A stretch of DNA of 64,000 nt from Bacillota bacterium (GCA_023435225.1 JAEYRX010000020.1:65091-129090); one strand, 5' to 3'. Counted from the first letter of the stretch, positions 16,170-25,232 are shown. Numbers and translations are program-made. Notes: a model not told the origin generated them from the letters alone.

Positions 16170-17645
16170 ATGAATGAATTAAAAACAATCCATGATCGAA
16201 ACGTCTTGGTCGCTAAAATTTTTTGGATTTCCTTATTACTAGTGTTAGTAATCGATATAATAAATAAATCAACCCTAAAATCTATTTTTGTCCTCTTGGG
16301 TTCTGGGCTGTTTTTTTGCGGCGTTATTACTTTGCTGATCTGGAAGCAAAAGTTTATAAAACTAACGGTATACATTAATATTTTGTTCTTATCCATCTTT
16401 ACATTTCTAATTATTACCGACGAGCCGCTGATATTCAACTATTTGATAACATACTACATCCTCGCGATCGTTACTTTATATCATGATTACCGTCCGCTTA
16501 TCACGGCCTGTTCGATCGATATCGCTATGACCACTTATTTTTTTAATACATATAGAAATACTATGTTCCGCGGTTGTAACGACGACAGTATCATATTTTT
16601 CAACCTCATGCTGGTTATAATATCCTGCGCCTTAATCGCCCAAATAATCATCGGAAACAAGATGCGCAAAGAGATCGAAAATCAACGCAATGATACTTTG
16701 GAAGCTAAAAAACAAGTGGATAAGGTATTAATTGAGGCAAAAGAAGCTATCGGAGCATTGAATGCATTTAATATCGACCTACTGGAAAATGTAAATGCCG
16801 TTAAGCTGACTTCCCAGGAGATAACGACAGCTTTTTCAGAATTGTCGAAAGGCGTAGAATTGGAGGCCAGTAGTCTTGATAACATAAATAACTCCATGTT
16901 ATCGGGGCAGAAAAATGTGAACTCTTTATTTGAGGTTTCAAAGTCAATGAAAAACTCCTCTGATAATACCTCGGAATTAATGATTAATCTTGGTAGTGAA
17001 CAAATTCAAGTATTAAATGAAAAAATGAAAAATGTCGCTATGATTATAGATGATACGGTTAATCTGATGGCTGATTTGAACCAGGGTTCGGAAGAAATCA
17101 GCAGTATTCTACAGAATGTCAAAGGCGTCGCCGAACAGACAAACCTACTCTCGTTAAATGCCGCTATCGAGGCCGCCAGGGCCGGAGAAATAGGAAAAGG
17201 ATTTGCAGTCGTAGCAGAAGAGGTGAAAAAACTCGCCGAGAGTTCCGGCAGTGCGACTGAAGAAATTGAAGGAATTTTAAGCGACATCCAAGGGAAAATA
17301 AAGCAAGTAGCCGAGCAGGTAGACCTTGGCAAAGAGGCTGTTAATATAAGCATGGAGGCTAGGCAAACGGTAGAGAAAGTATTTGGCCAAGTTATCGAAA
17401 ATATTCAGAAGCTGACTACGCAAGTAGCAAATGTCGAAAGAATGAGTTACAACCTCCATAATTTATTTAACGAAGTCACCGAAGGGACCCAATCGATTGC
17501 CAGTGTTACGGAAGAAACCACGGCCTCATTCCAGGAAGTTACAGCCAGTGTTGAAGATCAAGATGTTAAAATTAATAATATTGTTGATAGCTTTACCAAT
17601 TTGGAAAGCAATATCTCCGGGCTTGAAAGTCTGATTAAATCTTAA
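16170..17645 (+). CDS. Methyl-accepting chemotaxis protein with six-helix membrane sensor
   Basis: The product (491 residues from the ATG at 16170, which has TGGAG eight bases upstream) starts with about six membrane helices within residues 14-175 and no large extracytoplasmic domain. A coiled region follows, and then the chemoreceptor signalling domain. The kinase-contact hairpin is clear: GVAEQTNLLSLNAAIEAARA and GKGFAVVAEEVKKLAE. I see no HAMP domain between the membrane part and the cytoplasmic coiled coil. Receptors of this layout may sense membrane-borne or internal signals. An in-frame ATG at 16116 would add 18 residues without a ribosome binding site. No chemotaxis or flagellar genes are nearby. 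Confidence 0.88.
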   Translation: MNELKTIHDRNVLVAKIFWISLLLVLVIDIINKSTLKSIFVLLGSGLFFCGVITLLIWKQKFIKLTVYINILFLSIFTFLIITDEPLIFNYLITYYILAIVTLYHDYRPLITACSIDIAMTTYFFNTYRNTMFRGCNDDSIIFFNLMLVIISCALIAQIIIGNKMRKEIENQRNDTLEAKKQVDKVLIEAKEAIGALNAFNIDLLENVNAVKLTSQEITTAFSELSKGVELEASSLDNINNSMLSGQKNVNSLFEVSKSMKNSSDNTSELMINLGSEQIQVLNEKMKNVAMIIDDTVNLMADLNQGSEEISSILQNVKGVAEQTNLLSLNAAIEAARAGEIGKGFAVVAEEVKKLAESSGSATEEIEGILSDIQGKIKQVAEQVDLGKEAVNISMEARQTVEKVFGQVIENIQKLTTQVANVERMSYNLHNLFNEVTEGTQSIASVTEETTASFQEVTASVEDQDVKINNIVDSFTNLESNISGLESLIKS

Positions 17646-17701
17646 ATCTACCCTGGCAGGCTTGCGATTGAGATAAAAAATGATATCGATTATCGGCCTA
17701 C

Positions 17702-18832
17702 TCATACCAATTGCTTCCTGAAACTCTTCACCGAATAAACCAAAATCCCCGTTCCGATTATTGCCAAAGCTATCAACTGCGGGTAAAGATAAGATAATCC
17801 GATTCCTTTTAAATAAATCCCCCTGATAATCTCAATAAAATACCGGCCAGGGATAATATAAGTAATTATTTGAAAGATGAGCGGCATATTAGCGATGGGA
17901 AAAATAAACCCGGATAAAAGAATATTAGGGATTAAAAAGAAGATGGTACTCAACATCGCTTGTTGTTGCGTGTTTGACATTGTAGATATTAACAATCCCA
18001 TCCCCAAAGTCGTCATTAAAAAAAGTAACGCACTGGAAAATAATAAAATCAGATTTCCCTTGATCGGTACCGAAAACCAAAGACTACCCACTACTACCAC
18101 TAGTAATACATCCAACATTCCAATTAGCGGGTACGGTAATAATTTGCCCATGATAAACTCCCATGATTTAACGGGAGTTACCATTATCTGCTCGATTGTG
18201 CCAAGTTCTTTCTCTTTTACGATTGATAAGGCGGTCAGCATAATAGTTATCAACAATAATACCAAAGCGGTTACAGCCGGTACCATATAATTTACACCCC
18301 GTAACTCCGGGTTAAAATATACCCTTGGATTGAGTCCAATCGCCTCTGAAGTTTGCAGGTTAACTCCTATCTTCCGGAGACGAACCGCCACTAATTGTTG
18401 GGAATAACTATCCAAAATATTGATGAAATAGTTCCGGGCAATTGAAGCAGTATTTGAATCCGTCCCATCAATCAGTACCTGTAAAGTTGGTTGGCTATGT
18501 TTCATAATATCCCGGTGAAATCCGGCCGGTATCACCAACCCGATTTTAATTTTTCCGGTATCCATCATTCGCTCCAATTGAGGATACTCGGTAATTTGCC
18601 CTTGATTGATAAAAAATCCGGAATTTTCGACTTTACTGATTATTTCCCGGCTGGCAACGGTCTGATCTCTATCGATTACGGCAAAGTTAATATTCTTGAC
18701 ATCAGTAGCGGCCACATATCCGAAGAGTATAACCTGAACTACCGGTACTATCAATATCATCGGCAATGTCTTCCGATCCCGGAAAAGTTGTAAAATTTCT
18801 TTTTTAGCAATACTCAAAATTCGTATATTCAT
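17702..18832 (-). CDS. ABC-2 type efflux permease (YbhR/YhhJ-like), subunit 2
   Basis: The 376-residue protein has an N-terminal helix in the KKEILQLFRDRKTLPMILIVP region, a large extracytoplasmic domain (about 45-165) and five or six C-terminal helices with a signature ending GRYFIEIIRGIYLKGIG. This is the permease family of drug-export transporters partnered with HlyD-type adaptors (YbhFSR). The ATG at 18832 has GGGGG upstream. It is the last gene of the operon TetR - HlyD - ATPase - ATPase - permease - permease, with 135 bases separating it from the previous permease. The pair probably forms a heterodimer. Substrate unknown. Confidence 0.88.
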   Translation of the reverse strand: MNIRILSIAKKEILQLFRDRKTLPMILIVPVVQVILFGYVAATDVKNINFAVIDRDQTVASREIISKVENSGFFINQGQITEYPQLERMMDTGKIKIGLVIPAGFHRDIMKHSQPTLQVLIDGTDSNTASIARNYFINILDSYSQQLVAVRLRKIGVNLQTSEAIGLNPRVYFNPELRGVNYMVPAVTALVLLLITIMLTALSIVKEKELGTIEQIMVTPVKSWEFIMGKLLPYPLIGMLDVLLVVVVGSLWFSVPIKGNLILLFSSALLFLMTTLGMGLLISTMSNTQQQAMLSTIFFLIPNILLSGFIFPIANMPLIFQIITYIIPGRYFIEIIRGIYLKGIGLSYLYPQLIALAIIGTGILVYSVKSFRKQLV

Positions 18833-18967
18833 CGTTGACCCCCATTTAACGGAGATATAAAACATTCAAACCATGCTACAGATTCAAGAGTGTTTATTAT
18901 TTAAATTATTTCTCAGCGCCTTTGTGTCCCTATGGCAATTATGTTTAATTCTCAATTGTCAATTGAT

Positions 18968-20104
18968 TTAATCCAGCCTTTTCTTAAACCTTAATGCCGC
19001 TATAGTTAATAAAAATATTGCAAATCCTGATAAAGCCAACGCCTCCGGGTATAAGACCTCCAATCCCACTCCTTTGAGGAAAATACCCCTTAAAGCTATT
19101 AAAAAAAACTTAGCTGGTACTATATTGCTGATTAGTTGCAAAACCCAAGGCATGCTTTCAATCGGAAACACAAACCCTGAAAGCAGGATTGATGGCAGAG
19201 CCGTCACCGAAACAGCAGCAAACATCGCTTGTTGTTGGGTTTTAGCTGTGGTTGAGATTAACAGCCCAATCCCCAATGAAGCTGTTAAGAAAATCATGAT
19301 AAACATCAGTAGAATTAATAGATTTCCCTTAAGAGGCACTCCGAACAGAATAATTCCGGCCGGAATAATCAACAGAACACCTAGGAAGGAAACGGACGCA
19401 TAAGGAAGGATCTTCCCGAGAATTAACTGCCAGGAACGGATAGGACTTACCGCTAACTGTTCAAAAGTATTCCGTTCCTTCTCATTAGTAATCGCCATCG
19501 AGGTTAACAAGGAGACCAATATCATTAACAACATAGCTATTAATCCAGGGACGATAAAATGTGAGCTTACCAGTTCCGGATTATACCAGACCCGTTCCTG
19601 AATCGAGAAAGGTACCAAAGTTTTTACAAAAGCTCCCTGCCCGTTCTGTTCCAAACGATGTAAACTGATTTTGCTGGAATAATTCCGGATAAAAGCGGTA
19701 AAATATCCTAAGGCAATTGTAGCAGAATTAGAATCAGCGCCATCAATCCCTAGAAAAATTTCACCAGTGTTTCCAGCCAACAACTTACGGCTGAACCCGG
19801 CAGGGATCCATAACGCTGCCCGGGCTTTCCCAGCATCAAGATAATCCAGTAGATACTTGGAATCGTCAATATAACCTAAGATATCGAAATAATCGGAAGA
19901 GCTAAACCCTCTTACCAACTCCCGGCTTTGTTGCGAATGGTCCTGATCATAAACTACGACCTTAATATGATGAATATCAAAATTAATCGCATATCCGTAA
20001 AGAATTAACATTATCACCGGAGCAAAAACAATAATCCCGAAAGTTCTTGGGTCCCGGCGGATCTGAATAAACTCTTTTTTAATTAACGCCCATAATTGTT
20101 TCAT
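18968..20104 (-). CDS. ABC-2 type efflux permease (YbhS-like), subunit 1
   Basis: This 378-residue protein resembles its neighbour closely: KKEFIQIRRDPRTFGIIVFA at the N-terminus, an extracytoplasmic domain in between and a C-terminal membrane block with SIAITNEKERNTFEQLAV-type linker before it. The ending ALRGIFLKGVGLEVLYPEAL matches the end of the other permease. The ATG at 20104 has GGGATGG upstream. The two proteins are paralogues that most likely dimerise. The gap after the gene holds short phrase-like repeats (AATTCTCAATTGTCAATT), so coupling to the second permease may be loose. Confidence 0.88.
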   Translation of the reverse strand: MKQLWALIKKEFIQIRRDPRTFGIIVFAPVIMLILYGYAINFDIHHIKVVVYDQDHSQQSRELVRGFSSSDYFDILGYIDDSKYLLDYLDAGKARAALWIPAGFSRKLLAGNTGEIFLGIDGADSNSATIALGYFTAFIRNYSSKISLHRLEQNGQGAFVKTLVPFSIQERVWYNPELVSSHFIVPGLIAMLLMILVSLLTSMAITNEKERNTFEQLAVSPIRSWQLILGKILPYASVSFLGVLLIIPAGIILFGVPLKGNLLILLMFIMIFLTASLGIGLLISTTAKTQQQAMFAAVSVTALPSILLSGFVFPIESMPWVLQLISNIVPAKFFLIALRGIFLKGVGLEVLYPEALALSGFAIFLLTIAALRFKKRLD

Positions 20105-20125
20105 AATTGTCCATCCCTTTAGTAA

Positions 20126-20298
20126 TAGGCGAAAGGCGCGAGACCATAGGCGAAAGTAAAAAACATTAAAACTATCCTATTTACTGAATCTAATTCTATT
20201 AATCTAGGTTAATCCCGTCTAATAATATTTTTGCCTTGAATATTTCTCTTATTATTGTTACCCGTACCTTTCGCCTATCGCCTTTGGCCTTTCGCCTA
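20126..20298. repeat. Inverted set of TAGGCGAAAG phrases flanking an operon gap
   Basis: TAGGCGAAAG occurs twice at the left (20126-20135, 20147-20156) and its complement CTTTCGCCTA twice at the right (20268-20277, 20289-20298). The last copy covers the stop codon of the ATPase gene at 20296. The arms could pair into a long-range stem across the gap. Confidence 0.75.
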
Positions 20299-21027
20299 AT
20301 TTATTACACTGTTCTTCGCAAAATAAATGAAAGCGTCTTCCAGAGTGGTTTTCCCTGAACGTCGCTTTAGTTCAGTCGGAGTCCCAATATTTACCAGTTT
20401 ACCACTGGCAATAAAGGCAATATGGTTACAATACTCCGCTTCATCCATGAAATGAGTAGTAACAAAAACTGTGGTACCATTTCGTGATAGATTACGGATC
20501 AGATCCCAAAACTGCCTTCTGGAAATTGGATCTACCCCTGAAGTCGGTTCATCCAGGAACAATATCGGCGGCTGATGGACAATGGCGCATCCTAAAGCCA
20601 ACCTTTGCTTTAAGCCGGTTGGCAATTCACCGGCGAGCATCTTTTCCTGCCCTTGTAAATTAGTAACTCCCAAAATTCTTTCCTTAACTGAAGGACGTTC
20701 TTCTTTCTTAATACTGTAAATACCGGCATAAAAATCGATATTTTCTTCGACCGACAAATCTTCATAAAGAGAAAACTTTTGAGACATATATCCGATATTT
20801 TGTTTGACCTCTTCCGGCTCTTTGGCAATATCAAAACCCGCCACCAAGCCCAACCCCGAAGTCGGAGTTAAGATTCCACAGAGCATCCTGATAGTCGTCG
20901 ATTTTCCCGCCCCGTTAGGCCCCAAAAAACCAAAGATCTCCCCCTTGGCTACTTCAAACGATACATTATCCACCGCCGTAAATTTCCCAAATTTTTTAGT
21001 TAAATGTTCTACTTTAACTGCAAACAT
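20296..21027 (-). CDS. ABC transporter ATP-binding protein (efflux), second ATPase
   Basis: The 243-residue protein has Walker A GFLGPNGAGKSTTIRML, a Q-loop, the family signature GLKQRLALGCAI in place of a strict LSGGQ, Walker B ILFLDEPTSGVDP and the switch His in VTTHFMDEAE. The signature loop reads GELPTGLKQR, a variant seen in YbhF-type ATPases. The ATG at 21027 has GAGGG upstream. Together with the gene before it, it supplies two nucleotide-binding domains; in E. coli YbhF both are on one polypeptide, and here they are separate genes. Confidence 0.92.
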   Translation of the reverse strand: MFAVKVEHLTKKFGKFTAVDNVSFEVAKGEIFGFLGPNGAGKSTTIRMLCGILTPTSGLGLVAGFDIAKEPEEVKQNIGYMSQKFSLYEDLSVEENIDFYAGIYSIKKEERPSVKERILGVTNLQGQEKMLAGELPTGLKQRLALGCAIVHQPPILFLDEPTSGVDPISRRQFWDLIRNLSRNGTTVFVTTHFMDEAEYCNHIAFIASGKLVNIGTPTELKRRSGKTTLEDAFIYFAKNSVIN

Positions 21028-21059
21028 CTTAGCCCTCACAAGAACTTTAGTTTAGAGTT

Positions 21060-21150
21060 TATAATTTACAGTTGATAGTCAATATGATGGTTTAAAACTA
21101 AATTATAAAACTCATAGTCACTCTTAAACTGTCAACTATCAACTATTAAC
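21060..21150. repeat. ACAGTTGATAGT / ACTATCAACT phrase repeat between ATPase genes
   Basis: A left phrase ACAGTTGATAGT is followed about 60 bases later by tandem, overlapping copies of its complement (ACTGTCAACTATCAACTATTAACTAAC, shown here only in outline). The same wording (AACTATCAACTATAAACTAT) recurs at 50154-50175. Confidence 0.6.
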
Positions 21151-21166
21151 TAACAACTGCTTTTGC

Positions 21167-22087
21167 CTATCCGGCCAACAGATCCACAAAAACATCCTCT
21201 AAAGACGGTTCGATAATCGATACTTCAACCGGATATCCGTTCTCTTGTAAAACCGTCTTCAACCATATCCGGCCTTCTTCCGGATTTAAAGCCATTTCTT
21301 TCTTTAGTTGGACGTGTAAACGATCACCGAATAACTGAACATCTTTAACACTATCTATTAAGGTATCTTGTATTTCAATAAGCTTTTCTCCGCGAACCTC
21401 GTAAATTTTCCCTGTCAACGGCTGTTTTAGTTCCTTGGGCGATCCTACTTTTAAAATTTTCCCCAGATTCATTAGGGCAATTCGGTCACATTTGGCCGCC
21501 TCATCCATATAAGCGGTACTGACAATTACTGTTGTCCCCTGCTCCGGCAAAGGCAGTAACATCTCCCAAAACTCCTGCCGAGATACGGGATCAACACCGG
21601 TAGTTGGTTCATCCAAAATCAAAATTTTCGGTGTGTGAATCAAAGTACAACATAAAGCCAGTTTTTGTTTCATCCCTCCGGAGAGGTTTCCGGCTAACCA
21701 ATCCTGGAACTGAAGTAAATTGGCGAATTTTAATAACTCTATCTTTCGCCTGGCTAATCCCTGGGATGGTGTTTTAAACAAATCGGCAAAGAAATCCAGG
21801 TTCTCTTTGACGGTTAAATCTCCGTAAAGAGCGAACTTTTGCGCCATATAACCCAATTCTTTTTTAATTTTTTCCGGATTATTCAATACATTTAAGCCAA
21901 AAATACTTGCCTTACCTGCTGTTACCGTAAGAATACCACATAATATCCGGAATAAACTGGTTTTCCCCGCTCCATCCGGCCCCAAAAATCCAAAAATCTG
22001 ATTAGCCTCTATCTCGATGGACATATCTTCGATCGCCGTAATTTCTCCGTATCTTTTGGTTAAATGTTCAATCCTGACTGCTTTCAT
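21167..22087 (-). CDS. ABC transporter ATP-binding protein (efflux), first ATPase
   Basis: The 306-residue protein has Walker A GFLGPDGAGKTSLFRIL, signature NLSGGMKQKLALC, Walker B ILILDEPTTGVDP and the switch segment VSTAYMDEA, where a Tyr replaces the usual His (STAYMDEA against TTHFMDEA). A C-terminal extension of about 80 residues resembles the tail of YbhF. The switch-histidine change suggests this site may be a degenerate, non-hydrolysing partner, as in asymmetric ABC exporters; that is inference. The ATG at 22087 has GGAG upstream. It follows the HlyD gene by 79 bases. Confidence 0.92.
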   Translation of the reverse strand: MKAVRIEHLTKRYGEITAIEDMSIEIEANQIFGFLGPDGAGKTSLFRILCGILTVTAGKASIFGLNVLNNPEKIKKELGYMAQKFALYGDLTVKENLDFFADLFKTPSQGLARRKIELLKFANLLQFQDWLAGNLSGGMKQKLALCCTLIHTPKILILDEPTTGVDPVSRQEFWEMLLPLPEQGTTVIVSTAYMDEAAKCDRIALMNLGKILKVGSPKELKQPLTGKIYEVRGEKLIEIQDTLIDSVKDVQLFGDRLHVQLKKEMALNPEEGRIWLKTVLQENGYPVEVSIIEPSLEDVFVDLLAG

Positions 22088-22166
22088 ATAAAGCTCCATC
22101 CTTCATGAATTCAAATATGATTTCTTAAGATTTTTAGATTGTTAATTGTACATTGTCCATTGTCAA

Positions 22167-23207
22167 TTAATTAACTTCCAATTTTTTCTTCTCAATATAA
22201 ACTTCCACCGGTATACCGGCTTTTAGTAATCCTTCTTGATTTTCCAGTTCGATTTTAACTGCAAAAACTTGTTTAACCCTTTCTTCTTTACTTAAATAAT
22301 CCTTAGGGGTAAACTCTGCTTCTTGTGAAATAAAGGACACTCTACCGCCAAATTTCTTGTCGGGAAACGCATCCAGCTTAACGTAAGCTTTTTGATTTAA
22401 GATAACGTGCTCTACTTCCTCCAGTGGTAAATAAATCTTCACCCATGGTTTGGAATAATCCAATACTATGAATAAAGAAGATCCCGGACTAACCAATTCT
22501 CCGGTCTGTATTAATTTAGCGGATAATATGCCATCCGAAGGCGCCGTTATTTTAGTATTGTTTAATTGAATTTCCAATAAGGACAGACTTGATTCCGCCT
22601 GCTTTATCTGGGTTGATGATTGTTTATTGGCAGTATCAATATCTTCAGTATTAGGGCTGGATTTAGCTATAGCCAGATTATTTGCAGCAGCCTGATATTG
22701 GGACTGGGCGACTTTTCGGGCGGTGGAGGCTTTATCATATTCAGCTTGCGATATAAGCTGCTCTTTATATAACTGGTCTATTCTTTTAAAACTCCGTTCC
22801 GCTTCTTCCAGGTTAGCCTTAGAAACTGCCAGATTACTTTGAGCAGCCTGAATCTGAGCTTCTCTGGATCTATCCTCACGGCCGTTTGATAGATTTAGGG
22901 CAGTTTTGGATTTTTGATACCGTAAACGGGCCAATTCCAGATTTGCTTTAGCTGCTGTAATCTGAGCATCCAATTCTTCATGGTCAATTTCAGCCATTAA
23001 GTCTCCGGACTTTACATCCTGACCTTCTTCCACAAAAGTTTTAAGCATTTTACCACTAACTTTACTGCTAATGGTAGTCTCGGTCATTTCAACCGTACCG
23101 GTTGCTTCGATGGTATTCTCATCACCCTTATTGCATCCAGATAAAGATGCAACACTAACAATTAATAATACCAGACAAATTACTGTCAACTTAATCTTCA
23201 ATTTCAT
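22167..23207 (-). CDS. HlyD-family membrane fusion lipoprotein
   Basis: The protein has 346 residues. A lipoprotein signal with the lipobox ASLSGC is followed by the beta-barrel and lipoyl half motif (VSSKVSGKMLKTFVEEGQDV), a long alpha-helical hairpin (about 75-210, rich in Ala, Gln and Lys), the returning lipoyl half (TKITAPSDGILSAKLI) and a C-terminal beta-barrel. Such proteins bridge an inner-membrane exporter to the envelope; in a monoderm they probably act as substrate adaptors. The ATG at 23207 has AGGGGTGA upstream; a longer frame to 23261 has no site and would hide the lipobox. It is the first transport gene after the TetR regulator. Confidence 0.88.
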   Translation of the reverse strand: MKLKIKLTVICLVLLIVSVASLSGCNKGDENTIEATGTVEMTETTISSKVSGKMLKTFVEEGQDVKSGDLMAEIDHEELDAQITAAKANLELARLRYQKSKTALNLSNGREDRSREAQIQAAQSNLAVSKANLEEAERSFKRIDQLYKEQLISQAEYDKASTARKVAQSQYQAAANNLAIAKSSPNTEDIDTANKQSSTQIKQAESSLSLLEIQLNNTKITAPSDGILSAKLIQTGELVSPGSSLFIVLDYSKPWVKIYLPLEEVEHVILNQKAYVKLDAFPDKKFGGRVSFISQEAEFTPKDYLSKEERVKQVFAVKIELENQEGLLKAGIPVEVYIEKKKLEVN

Positions 23208-23368
23208 ACCATTCACCCCTAATAATGTTAACCTTAAAAAGTATTGAATTGTCAGGAACATGTGAATCTATATCTATGTTCCTAACCCAAACCTTAAAAA
23301 GACCAGCTTTACTTTTACTTCCGACTCCTGGCTACTCTCTCCTGACTCCTCTTCTTTTTCCAAATCAG

Positions 23369-23956
23369 CTATCGCTTGACAATACTTGATAAAATATATT
23401 CTTTTAATTCATTTTTAGTAATTTCCATTTCATCCTGCCGATTGGTTAAAATCAGTTTAAACAAATTTATTTGCATACCCCCGATAATAGCGGTAGCTAT
23501 TACTTCCGGGTGTAGAGTTTTAAACTCACCGCTGTTTATACCTTCCTCAAGAATGGCAATCATTAATTTGGAGTAAGGTATTAATCCGTATTCCAAAATA
23601 GGGTCAACGCTTTCGATGCTTTTCCGATCGGAATGGCCGAATATTAAATTAGCAATATTGAGTTGATTGTTAAAAAATTCAAAATGAAATTCAATTAATG
23701 CATCAATTTTGGCGGTAGCTGATAAGGATGTGTTGGTAATAATCTTATCGACTCCTGCTTTAAAGCGTTCAAAATTACTTTTTATTATTAAGGCAAATAA
23801 ATTACTTTTAGTGGGGAAGTATTTAAAAATCAAACCTTCGGAAACCCCAGCCTCTTTTGCGATATCCGCGGTCCTGGTATTGGCAAAACCTTTATTAAAA
23901 GCTACTCGGACCGTAGCTTGCATTATTTTTTCAATAGTTTCATCAACTTTTCCCAT
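23369..23956 (-). CDS. TetR-family transcriptional regulator of the efflux operon
   Basis: The 195-residue protein has an N-terminal helix-turn-helix (IMQATVRVAFNKGFANTRTA through KEAGVSEGLIFKYFPTKSNLF), the TetR signature, and an all-helical ligand-binding C-terminal part with many hydrophobic residues. It is the first gene of the efflux operon and lies 162 bases before the HlyD gene. An inverted repeat overlapping its own promoter (23979-23996) is a likely operator, suggesting autoregulation and induction by the exported compound. The ATG at 23956 has AGGTGA upstream. Confidence 0.92.
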   Translation of the reverse strand: MGKVDETIEKIMQATVRVAFNKGFANTRTADIAKEAGVSEGLIFKYFPTKSNLFALIIKSNFERFKAGVDKIITNTSLSATAKIDALIEFHFEFFNNQLNIANLIFGHSDRKSIESVDPILEYGLIPYSKLMIAILEEGINSGEFKTLHPEVIATAIIGGMQINLFKLILTNRQDEMEITKNELKEYILSSIVKR

Positions 23957-23978
23957 TGTTATCACCTATTAATAAAAA

Positions 23979-23996
23979 AGTAAGTGCTCACTCACT
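23979..23996 (-). promoter_or_regulatory. Probable TetR operator, AGTAAGTG-CT-CACTCACT
   Basis: The arms match at seven of eight positions around a two-base centre. It starts five bases after the -10 box on the transcribed side, so a bound dimer would block initiation. The pattern is typical for TetR regulators of this kind. Confidence 0.75.
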
Positions 23997-24000
23997 TTTT

Positions 24001-24029
24001 ATATTAGCATTTATTGGTCATTGTGGCAA
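24001..24029 (-). promoter_or_regulatory. Sigma-A promoter of the tetR-efflux operon
   Basis: On the minus strand TTGCCA (24024-24029) and TAATAT (24001-24006) are separated by 17 bases, in line with the operator directly downstream. Confidence 0.75.
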
Positions 24030-24299
24030 GTGAAAATCCCTAACTTTTTTCAAGAACTTTTTAAATACTCAAACACATAGGAATTCTTTTGGCAATCATC
24101 TCACCAACAAAAATTTTTACAAAATATCCAAAAAATTCTTTACAAATATAATTTTTGAGATATAATTAAGTTGAACTAATGTTCGATTGATTCTTTTAAT
24201 ATTAACTACATAAACTATAGTAAAACTTCAAGGTGTTGATAATTGATGGCTTTTACTATAGGATATATCAATGATTGTTTCAGAAAAGAGGATAAAAAA

Positions 24300-24785
24300 A
24301 TGGTTAACCTAATTTCGGAATCAAAAGCAAAAGAAGTTTTACACCAATATGGGGTTAATCAATCCGTTCCTCTCGATCCTATTCAAATTGCCGGCCAAAA
24401 TAAGATAGATGTAAAGGATGCCGTTTTTAAAAGCTCCGATATTGCCGGCATTTTGCATAAAGAAAACGGCAAAACAACTATTTACGTAAATTCCACTGAT
24501 CCCGACAAAAGAAAGCGTTTTACCATAGCTCATGAGTTGGGGCACTATTTTCTGCACTTAAATAACAAAGATGATGCCCTGGTGGTTGAATATCGAACTA
24601 TTAATAACAATGGAAATGACGAAAAAGAAAAAGAGGCCAATTCTTTCGCAGCCGCTTTATTAATGGATGAAGTTTTGGTAAAAAGCTTGTGGAACGATCT
24701 GAAATCCGTTCAAGCTATCGCCGATATCTTTCAAGTTTCCTATGAAGCCATGGGTTACAGATTAAATAATTTGGGTCTAATCTAA
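24300..24785 (+). CDS. ImmA/IrrE-family zinc metallopeptidase
   Basis: The 161-residue protein has the zinc motif FTIAHELGHYFLH (HExxH, with a later Glu in EKEANSFAAALLM as third ligand), typical of ImmA/IrrE peptidases (COG2856) that cleave repressors of mobile elements or stress genes. It starts with ATG at 24300 behind AAGAGGA; a frame from 24243 lacks such a site. No recognisable repressor lies beside it. The stop and the next start overlap (TAATG), so the two genes are translationally coupled. The C-terminal part (about 125-161) is a helical region for partner contact. Confidence 0.9.
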   Translation: MVNLISESKAKEVLHQYGVNQSVPLDPIQIAGQNKIDVKDAVFKSSDIAGILHKENGKTTIYVNSTDPDKRKRFTIAHELGHYFLHLNNKDDALVVEYRTINNNGNDEKEKEANSFAAALLMDEVLVKSLWNDLKSVQAIADIFQVSYEAMGYRLNNLGLI

Positions 24786-25210
24786 TGATTAAAACCGATA
24801 AAGATGCAATGGATATAACTCAATATATTTGTTCTGTCGGAGCTGAACCAAAGTTACACTCTAATAGTGAATTGAGTATTGACGACCGTGTCAAGTTAGC
24901 TAAACAAAACAATGAAAATACCAGAACCAATACTATTTTAACTCTATGGAAGGAACAACAAGATGCCGAAAGAAATCTCCGCCGCAAATATGCCAACTAT
25001 TTTATTTGGATTTTAGCGGTTCAACTCTTGATCATCAATGCTATCTTTGTTTTAATAGGTTACAAAATTTTGCATTATGAACAATGGACCGCTAACCTGT
25101 TTATTGTTTCAGTTTTTGGAGAAATAGTAGGTATTGTATTAATTATTGTTAAATATCTGTTCACTTCAACCAATAAAGATATGATTGAGTTAATAAAAGA
25201 GCAAAAATAA
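24785..25210 (+). CDS. Small membrane protein coupled to the ImmA/IrrE peptidase, unknown function
   Basis: The 141-residue product has an N-terminal cytoplasmic region (about 1-75) that is highly charged and then two membrane helices, LAVQLLIINAIFVLIGYKIL (about 78-97) and IVSVFGEIVGIVLIIVKYLF (about 107-126), with a short Lys/Glu tail. I recognise no family. The start overlaps the stop of the peptidase gene by one base, indicating a matched pair. A hairpin terminator follows. A regulated-proteolysis or toxin-type pairing is possible but unproven. Confidence 0.7.
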   Translation: MIKTDKDAMDITQYICSVGAEPKLHSNSELSIDDRVKLAKQNNENTRTNTILTLWKEQQDAERNLRRKYANYFIWILAVQLLIINAIFVLIGYKILHYEQWTANLFIVSVFGEIVGIVLIIVKYLFTSTNKDMIELIKEQK

Positions 25211-25232
25211 AAGCCTCGAAGGCTTTTTTATT
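25208..25232 (+). terminator. Rho-independent terminator after the peptidase-membrane protein pair
   Basis: AAAAGCCT, a short CGA loop and AGGCTTTTTTA form a compact stem ending in a T run, overlapping the end of the gene at 25210. Confidence 0.85.
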
